A DNA stretch of 64,000 nucleotides, from contig OY292280.1 in the NCBI GenBank assembly GCA_958496175.1, positions 7,750,001-7,814,000 of the forward strand, given 5' to 3'. The position numbers and the translations under genes were made by a program. This stretch comes from Sisyra terminalis. Its lineage: Eukaryota; Arthropoda; Insecta; Neuroptera; Sisyridae. Each line of letters starts with the position of its first letter. The stretch's first letter is position 1. Shown one piece after another: positions 56,739-64,000 of the stretch. The notes under the pieces were generated by a model. It worked only from the letters and a program-made list of their open reading frames with translations. It was not told where the DNA came from and made no database searches.

Positions 56739-56913
56739 CGACTTTGTTTTTAATTTAATTCGCGATATTTTTGATGATTTTATTCTAATATGGTATAATT
56801 CTCTTTTGTGGCTAAATTTTCATTATGGGCCGATTTAATCGTGAATTAAATTAAAAACAAAGTGAAAAATGCAACATTGCCAGATTGTGGGTGTGCTAAA
56901 GTAGACATGAGCC
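56691..56913. mobile_element. D-family MITE 4
   Basis: Starts GTCTCAAGTATACTTTAGCA, ends TAGACATGAGCC. ACTATTAG/ACTATTTG flanks match 7/8. Its left half doubles as the right end of the 56-kb palindrome. Confidence 0.75.
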
Positions 56914-56921
56914 ACTATTTG

Positions 56922-57370
56922 TTACTATTAACTTCTATCACAATTAGATCAAAGCGAGAGGTGCTTTTGTTTTAAATTTTGTAATATGGAACACCCCTTA
57001 CTTTGATGTACAACTAGGTAGTTTATGATTTTCATTAATTGGCAAATATCATCTTAATATCAATGATGAAATCGAAACAAAGGTTGCAGCCAAAAAACTA
57101 GTTTCGGTCGGACACTAATTCAATTGCCAATTTTTACCATCTATCAGTACTGTTAACTGTGAATATTTCACGGGCAGCTACTATTAGTTACTATTAACTT
57201 CTATTTCCATAAAGTATACGAAAAAAGCTAGCTTCAACAAGCTCTTAAAATTGACTCCTGAATACATTCACCTTTGAAAGAAGGCAATTAGTTTTTTCAA
57301 GTTGAATATTTAATAAAAAATAGAATGAGCGGGGCTAGAATGAGCGAAAAAGTAAAAAGAGTAAACTAGT
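56922..57370. other. Spacer with an arm fragment of the 56-kb palindrome
   Basis: 57118-57187 repeats the CATCTATCAGTACTGTTA...GGGCAGCTACTATTAG segment. Otherwise nothing recognised. Confidence 0.4.
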
Positions 57371-57820
57371 ATGTCACAAGATTTTAGTTCGTTTTGAGAG
57401 CGCTAGTAGTCTAGTTGCACGACATAATTTTGTTCTAGCTAATACCCTCACATAAAAAAATGTGTATTTTACTGTATTTACTCTGTTTATTGTTGTAAGA
57501 TTTTAGTTATGAATAAAAATTGTATCTGATTATTTTTTTAAATAATTATTGATTTATTTTAAACTTTGTCCAGCGCATAATTTACATATTGATTTTAATA
57601 TTTTACTATTATCACCAGTATAAAATAATATTATTGCTAAAAGTATTTTAAAAATAATTTATTAATTAAAAATTATATATTTCAACAAATAAAAAATTAA
57701 ATAATTATAAAATAACTTAAATTAAAATTATTTACATAAAAGTAAATTTTAAATAGTCTAGTGTTCTCGTCAAGGTAATCGCGCAACTATACTACTAGCG
57801 CTCTCTGCCGAGTGTGACAT
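57371..57820. mobile_element. MITE with imperfect TIRs (TGTCACA...TGTGACA)
   Basis: The left end ATGTCACA...GAGAGCGCTAGTAGTCTAGT is matched in inverse by the right end, which reversed reads ATGTCACACTCGGCAGAGAG then CGCTAGTAGTATAGTTGCGC. The interior is strongly AT-rich. The target duplication is not clear. Confidence 0.55.
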
Positions 57821-58071
57821 TATAGACTCATTTTCCGAAACACGGAGTGGCAGGGGGCTGAATTTACTACAATGTGATTTTTAATAGATAAATTAATAAG
57901 TTAATGTGTAAAGTGCGGCAACACAATCGTCAGCTGAAACGTATCGTCTTGTATATAATACCAGCTGTGTTAGTACATTTGGTTAGATAAAAATGAAACG
58001 CAAAATTTATCTTTGTCACACTCATGAGTACACAGTATAAAGTGAAAAAGGATGAAATATGTCAAAAAATT

Positions 58072-58823
58072 GGTATAAACTTGGATCAGGAACGTCGAAA
58101 TTTGAGAACAGTTCCGAATAGTTTCGTAATTATTCTTGTACGTTTTGTTCACTCGAATGCAATTTGTACGTAAATTTTGACATATGCCAGAAATGAGGAA
58201 GCGACGGTTATTTTCAAATATTCATTGTTAAATATATATAACAGAACATAAAAATTAAACAGTTCAATAATGCGGCAATATATATTACCTAAGTATATTT
58301 TTCATTTCGCAAATGTTTTCGAGTTTCCTTTTATTAATAATAATACATCACAGTTTTTCACAAGTGTTTTTCCCATAAAAAAGTAATCTTTATTTAAAAA
58401 AATTGGTTCAACTTCATTTTAGCACATCCACAATCTGGCAACGTTGCATTTTCGATTTGGTTTTTAATTTAATTCGCGATTAAATCGTTCCATAATAAAA
58501 AATTAGGCACAAAAGAGGCATTATAACATATAAGAATTAAATCATCAAAAAAATCACGAATTAAATTTAAATAAAAGTCGAAAATGCAACGTTGCCAGAT
58601 TGTGGGTGTGCTAAAATGGACTTGAGTCGAAAATGTAATTTTACTTATTACAATATAAATTCATATTTGAAAATAATTGTCGCTTTTTCATTTCTGACAT
58701 ATGTCAAAATTTACGTACAAATTGCATTCGAGTGAACAATACGTACAGGAATAATATCGAAACCATTCGAAATAATTCTCTTCAGTTCTAAAAATTTCCA
58801 CGTTCCTGATCCAAACTTATACC
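58072..58823. mobile_element. K element 2 (contains D at the same site as K1)
   Basis: GGTATAAACTTGGATCAGGA and its complement form the ends. AAAAAATT (58064-58071) and AAATAATT (58824-58831) match 7/8. Both the K arms and the position of the internal D element match K1, so D entered K before K spread. Confidence 0.75.
58405..58628. mobile_element. D-family MITE 5, inside K2
   Basis: Starts GGTTCAACTTCATTTTAGCA, ends TGGACTTGAGTC. Internal palindrome TTCGCGATTAAATCG is conserved. Confidence 0.75.
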
Positions 58824-58940
58824 AAATAATTTATTTCTATTTTTATGTACTTTTGTCTCCGATTGCATTTCCACAACATCCTTAACAAATCACATGAAAG
58901 GAAATCGAAATACGTATTTAGCGAATTATTTATTTTTTCT

Positions 58941-59162
58941 GCTCATGCCGCTTTGAGAACAGCCAAATCTAGCAACGTTGCATTTTCTTCTTTATTTGCA
59001 ATTTAATTCATGAATAAATCAACCCATAATGAAACTGTAGCTACAAGAAAGTTATATCTACCATTTTAGAATTAAATCATCAAAAAAATCGCGAATTAAA
59101 TTAAAAACAATGTAAAAAATGCAATGTTGCCAGATTTGGCTGTTCTAAAAAGGATTTGTGCC
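58941..59162. mobile_element. D-family MITE 6 (diverged)
   Basis: The arms keep AGCAACGTTGCATTTTC and TCGCGAATTAAATTAAAAAC, but the termini differ (GAACAGCCAAATCT and inverse). The boundaries are approximate. Confidence 0.6.
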
Positions 59163-59430
59163 GTTTATTTTAGTATTTGTAAGCAATTACTCGAACTGTC
59201 CATAGAGTGGTTAAAATGGTACTTCATTGCGCTGCCTAAGACGTCCAAGAAGAATAATGATGCAATAATTAAAAATAATTAAGAATAATGTCCTGAAAGT
59301 TAACCAGAAAGTAATTCAAAAACTCCCAATAAATGGTTAATGGAAAAACTATCACTGAATTTAATTACAATAAATAATTCATAAACATGATACATCGTTC
59401 TTCATGAGCAATGGCTGATGAACGAAATTT

Positions 59431-59645
59431 GGCTCATGTGTTTTTTAGAGACGTTCACATTTGGCAACGTTGCCTTTTTTTCTTTGTTTTTAATTTAATT
59501 CACGATTTTCACCTTAATATCGTATAATTTTCTGTTGAAGTGCTAACTTTTTATTATGGCCCGATTTATTCGCGAATTAAATTTAAAACAAAGTAGAAAA
59601 TGCAATGTTGCCAGATATTGATGTCTGTAACAGAAGCATAAGCTC
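59431..59645. mobile_element. D-family MITE 7 (most diverged)
   Basis: GGCTCATGTGTTTTTTAGAG...TTTGGCAACGTTGCC at the left and CAATGTTGCCAGATATTGATG at the right, with the TTAATTTAATTC core. Right end uncertain. Confidence 0.55.
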
Positions 59646-59760
59646 GATATTTTATCATAGCGCCATCAAACGTCCTGTTCAGGATCTACTACTATCCACA
59701 TAAACAAATACTTCTTTAAGTTACAAGCATAAATTTGTGAAATCCGTTAGTTTATATTAA

Positions 59761-60050
59761 CGCTTAGAGTGCCGGGGAGCGCTATCGCGCTCCTCTTGCA
59801 ATGCCATTCTTAGATGCTGGTAGTTCTCTAATCATTTACAGATGGCATATTACATATGAACAATATTACAAAAAATTCGTCAAATAATACATTAAAAAGG
59901 TGAAACCACATATAATAAAGATTTCCTGAAGTTTAATAATGTATACCTTTAGTTGTTTTTGAGACATAATTTTTTTCCTACTGCAATATCAGCAAAAATG
60001 CCTCGTCATTTTGGGCATAGTACTTGGGAAATCGGTTGGCCCTCAAAGGG
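59761..60050. mobile_element. piggyBac-like MITE (TTAA target)
   Basis: The ends are CGCTTAGAGTGCC and, reversed, CCCTTTGAGGGCC, with TTAA at 59757-59760 and 60051-60054. The flanks 59695-59760 and 60051-60115 resemble 63890-64000, where the element is absent, so that site serves as a paralogous empty site. GGGAGCGCTATCGCGCTCC near the left end forms a GC hairpin. Confidence 0.65.
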
Positions 60051-60054
60051 TTAA

Positions 60055-62134
60055 TATAACGTTTGAGATTATAAACTAATGTTATGTTAGGTAAAGTCAT
60101 ATTATAATCTACCGACGATGGGTTATAAGCTGATGGAGTTCACTGCTTTAAGGTATATTTATATTTAAAAAAAATCGATATATCGTTCACAAACATCGAT
60201 GTTTAATTTACAAAAATATCGATTTTTTAAAATCGATTTTTTGTATGAGGAATGTTGCATCTTTAAGTACAAGTGAATGATCTATTGTGTAGATTCTGTT
60301 CTATAAAACAATATCGCAAATAATAGTTAGCAAGGACATAAAGGCAATGTTGCTAATTAGCACAAATGCAAAGTAATATTGAAGACCAAAAACAAAAGTT
60401 TCATTTGTCAATAATTAAATAAAATAGTGCAATTTGTGGATAAAACCAAGTTTCATGGAACTTTTTTTTTTCAATTCATCTTCTTTTGATGCGATCGAAA
60501 AGTTTTCCTTGGAAAACTTCCCCATTTTTCTGATATCAATCTTATCAAATGTCTACGATGAAAATTGAAAAGTTTCCCCGACTGATTTTTTTTCGACTTT
60601 CATTAAACTAATTAAACTGTATTATATTTTTATTTGATTAAAAACTTTCACAAAAAACATCTCTCTCTCTCCTTTAAAGTAACTTTGCAATTAATTTTTA
60701 ATCTCTTCATCAACTTTCGATTTTAATTATATCAATAAAGCTGCTCTAATCTTTCCAGCAATATAATATATTCTATTAAAACTATTACAGTAGATCAAAC
60801 TGTAATTTAGTGGAGAAACACGCCGCGCCATCTCGTTTCAGTTTCTTGTTTACCCCAAACAAATGAAAAACAAAACAAAAAAGGAACGATTTTAATCAAA
60901 TATTTACTTTTTAGTTCAATCTGTTTTCCACCCTCATTTTCTCTTTATCGCAATGATTGTTCGTCTAGTTAAGACCAAGTTTTCTACCCTAATTGGAAAG
61001 GGGTTGAAAAAGCCTGTAATTATCTTCAGATAATTTTTTAATAATTTATGAGATTAGGGGTGGTAGAATTTTAAAAAAAAATATTAATACAATAACAATG
61101 TTTTTTTTTTGGGTTTCATTAAACGTTTGGGTGAGTTTAAGGGGATGATGAAATATGTAGTTTGCAAAACGAAATATGTTTTCCCTGATGGGGTTGTAAA
61201 GTATGAAGACTTTTTTCGGTAGCTCCATTATCTCAAGTCTATCGAGGACCACACCCATGTTTCGATTTCTCTAATGAAAATTTCTGGGATTATCAAATTT
61301 TTTCCGCCCCAATCAAATCAATTTCCCATTTAAAGATTTCCCTTATTTTTTTTTTAATTTCATCTCAAGAAAAGAATTTTCCTCGAGAAACCATTTGGTT
61401 CGATGATACTTTTTTAATTAGTTTTCAAACTACCTTCAAACATCCAACATCCCCCGTTAAAACTTTCATAATCGCAAACTTGGCTTTGAAAAGCTCAAAA
61501 GCTTCGCATAGGTAACCGAAAGCTCTATATCGATTACATAACACTGTCAACCTAAAAAAAGAGCGTATATATAATAATAAAAGGGGTAAGTTTTACGGGG
61601 TAAAGTTGTAGAATCTAATAATGTCAATATAAGTATCCACTATCTACCGGTCTCCACGAGAAAATGGTCATCATCCCGAACTCGTAAAAGGATGAAAGGG
61701 GTGCATAGGAGTAGATGTGTAATAAAAATGCATTAGCCGGTCAGGGAAAAGCTGCTGGTAACACGGAGAAATATCCCATAACGGGTTGCGTAAAAGACTT
61801 GAAAGGGGAGGTGTGGATATGTCAATGGTTTTATGGTCATTCGCCCGTTTTTTTTTCCTTTAAGAGATCAAAGCAGCTGTAATTTATTTAACAAGAAATT
61901 ATATTGATGACAAACTTTATATTACTCCCAATTAAAACAAATTTAACCCTTTTTTGTTTAAACTGCATTGTTTATTTAACCAAGCATAACAAAAAGCTTT
62001 ATAAAACGCATTTCTTCCCCAAAACCAATGAAAAGTGAAAGAAAATTTAACTTCACAAAACAAAAAAAAATGGCAATAACTCTAACAAGACTTTTTCTAA
62101 AATCAAATTTGATCTTTTCGCTGAATTACGAATT
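60055..62134. other. Spacer (2.1 kb) without recognisable genes
   Basis: AT-rich with a (CT)n run near 60661. The 70-codon minus-strand frame at 61046-61258 shows no domain. Confidence 0.4.
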
Positions 62135-62262
62135 GAATTCTACTAACCACTGAGGAAGATTGCTTGGCAATCGAAATATGTCAAAAATTTATTTGAATTT
62201 TGTAAATTATATAAAATGAATAAGACTACAATTTATGAAATATATTAAACAGTTTCCCTATT
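62135..62262 (+). repeat. F element 7, single core
   Basis: CACTGAGGAAGATTGCTTGG then CAATCGAAATATGTC, followed by an eroded ATAAAT-rich end. It is the only F copy right of 41 kb. Confidence 0.6.
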
Positions 62263-62452
62263 ATTTTTTTGTTTTACATTAAACCGGAAAAAATTTAGGG
62301 TTGTTAGTAGGCTGGGGCAAAAAACTTGATATTATCACTAACCACTAAAATACAATATGATCGGAGGACTTTTCCGATTGTGAACCGGAATTGTTCCGCT
62401 CCATAAACAATCGTCTATATTCAATCACAGTAATACATACCGATGTATGTAT

Positions 62453-63144
62453 ATTAGGGTGTCCGTTATTTCCCAAATTGATTTTTTTATAGCGATCGCC
62501 CACTGAATTTTTAGTTTAAGATATAAAAAAATTATCCGATACAATTAAGCTCATAATTTCTTGATTAAACCGTGCCGGAATCATGTTACTTTTACCATTT
62601 AAATAGCATGGCATTATTTGACTTTTTAGTTTTAATTTTTTTTCTGAGAAACAAATGAATGAAAAGATTTAAAGTTAAATTATTCTAACGTATAATTAAA
62701 TGCTCTACAAAAAAGGTATCTTATGAATTTTCGATTAAATCACTCCATTAAAAGTTATTGAACATTTAACTTGTGTTTAATATAAATGTTGCAATATTTT
62801 CAACTTTTTGCACATTTTTACTTTTTTTAACTATAAAATCATTGGAAGAGAAGATAAAAATTATTATCGTTAGAGCGCAAGTGATTATTTGTGTTAATTT
62901 TAAGGCTTGAATTGAAAATTAAACAAAAAAATCATTTTTTGACAATTAAAACAGGTGACATAAGATCCGAATTGGCTCTAGTCGTGAAATTCAATTTATC
63001 CAGGATAAATTTTCGAACTTTAATCAATATTTTGTACCTACGAAGTAAATTTCATAGTAATTAATGAAACTATCGACAAAAGCTCAATTAAAATTCGAAT
63101 TTTTACCATTTCACCTGACGCCATCTATGAGAAATTTCTTCGTC
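62453..63144. repeat. FB3 fragment with rearranged middle
   Basis: The left part TAGGGTGTCCGTTATTTCCC and CATGTTACTTTTACCATTTA...TCGATTAAATCACTCCATTA is collinear with 43500-43700. The part 62825-63140 (CATTGGAAGAGAAGATAAAA to TTTCACCTGACGCCATCTAT) is the reverse complement of about 43770-44075. Confidence 0.65.
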
Positions 63145-63888
63145 GCGTCAATCCTGTCAAACTATCTAGGTAAAAAAAGTTATCTGCACATATATTTATA
63201 GAAAATCAAATTCTCTACAAAAAAGGTAGATTTATCTTTTTTATTTTGGAATTTTGTATCTAACGAACAAATTAATGAGAGATGAGCAATAGAGATTCTT
63301 GAAGGAAATTTAATGTTCTATAAAAAAGGTCTCTTTATATTTTAACATAAAATTACTTTTTCAAAAGTTATTCACAATTAAAGTTGAAGGAAAAATTAAA
63401 TTATTGTTTTTTTCGTTGTTGAACCAATTTTGAAAGAGTGATTTTATGTAAAAACGTTAAGAGACCATTTTTGTAGAACATTTAATTCCCTTCAAGAATC
63501 TATATTGTTCATTTCTATATATATATATTTGTTCGTTAGTTACAAAATTCCAAAATAAAGAAGATAAATCTAAAAATTATATCAATGTCTGAAGCTTGAT
63601 TATTCAGAAACGGCGTGTCTAGCAAAAATTTTCTAGAAGACTTTTTTTGTAGGGAATTTGATTTTCTATAAATATATATCTAGATGATTTTTTTACCTTG
63701 ATAGTTTGACAGCATTGACGCAAAAATGAAAGCACAAATAAAAAATCGAAATTAAACATGATTGACCTCTTAATATTAGTATTAAGGGCTCAAACCTTCC
63801 GATATTTTTTTTTTGTCACCTTGAACAATATTTTCGATATGTTTTTCAAAAAAAAAAAAATAGTCGATTTTTGTGGTCTAATCTAATA
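63145..63888. repeat. Foldback FB2c, left end lost at the junction with FB3
   Basis: It begins within the FB2 arm at GCGTCAATCCTGTCAAACTA and runs to the right end TAGTCGATTTTTGTGGTCTA. The arms keep GAAAATCAAATTCTCTACAA and TTGTAGAACATTTAATTCCC. Confidence 0.7.
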
Positions 63889-64000
63889 CACATAAGCAAA
63901 TAGCTCACTCAATTACAAGCGTAGTTATGTGAATTCCGTCAGTTTATAATATAACGCGTTAGATTATACACTAACGGTTGGTTAGGTTAGATTGTAATTT
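63889..64000. repeat. Paralogue of the MITE-flanking DNA at 59.7/60.05 kb
   Basis: TTACAAGCGTAGTTATGTGA...GTCAGTTTATAATATAACGC matches 59723-59760 plus 60051 onward without the 290-bp MITE. Confidence 0.55.

Overview
This is an AT-rich (by eye about two-thirds A+T) stretch of animal nuclear DNA, most likely from an insect. The reasons are a heat-shock-type promoter of insect architecture, tRNA-derived SINEs, many DNA transposons with 8-bp target duplications, and one plausible spliced exon whose neighbouring intron must be tens of kilobases long. There is no bacterial-style gene content. Almost every short open frame is noise inside repeats. The order or species cannot be fixed from the sequence.

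Layout. 0-5 kb: a decayed LINE end, a SINE split by a P/hAT-like transposon (A1), an orphan heat-shock promoter and a pogo-type MITE. 5-17 kb: spacer with a cluster of AAAGCTC/GAGCTTT words, a hAT MITE, foldback element FB4, a composite transposon (A2) that carries a SINE fragment, a 1.6-kb hAT-like element holding a foldback, and transposon B1 with a THAP-like exon. 17.6-21.3 kb: a fresh 302-bp tandem array followed by an older ~0.45-kb array. 22-29 kb: repeat families E and F, a second partial copy of the heat-shock promoter, and a ~0.5-kb tandem array. 30-46 kb: long-hairpin foldback families FB1, FB2 and FB3, F elements, a 152-bp array grown from a SINE tail, and an hnRNP-like pseudogene fragment. 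47-60 kb: the densest nesting (FB5, K, D and X elements, B2), a palindrome with 840-bp arms, and a candidate minus-strand signal-peptide exon at 55.0-55.25 kb. 60-64 kb: a TTAA-flanked MITE, spacer, and a fusion of FB3 and FB2 pieces.

Interpretation. The one convincing gene signal is the exon at 55031-55249 (minus). It has a good acceptor and donor, phase 1 at both ends, and an ATG followed by a hydrophobic leader. If real, the DNA to its left is a giant first coding intron and the DNA to its right is a 5' intron, and the transposons are intronic passengers. The most unusual material is a network of hairpin elements. Families that differ at their ends share spaced internal modules, duplicate 8 bp on insertion, nest in one another and co-amplify. 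Several would be transcribed as long double-stranded hairpins. Whether they form one transposase-dependent system or feed a small-RNA pathway is inference.
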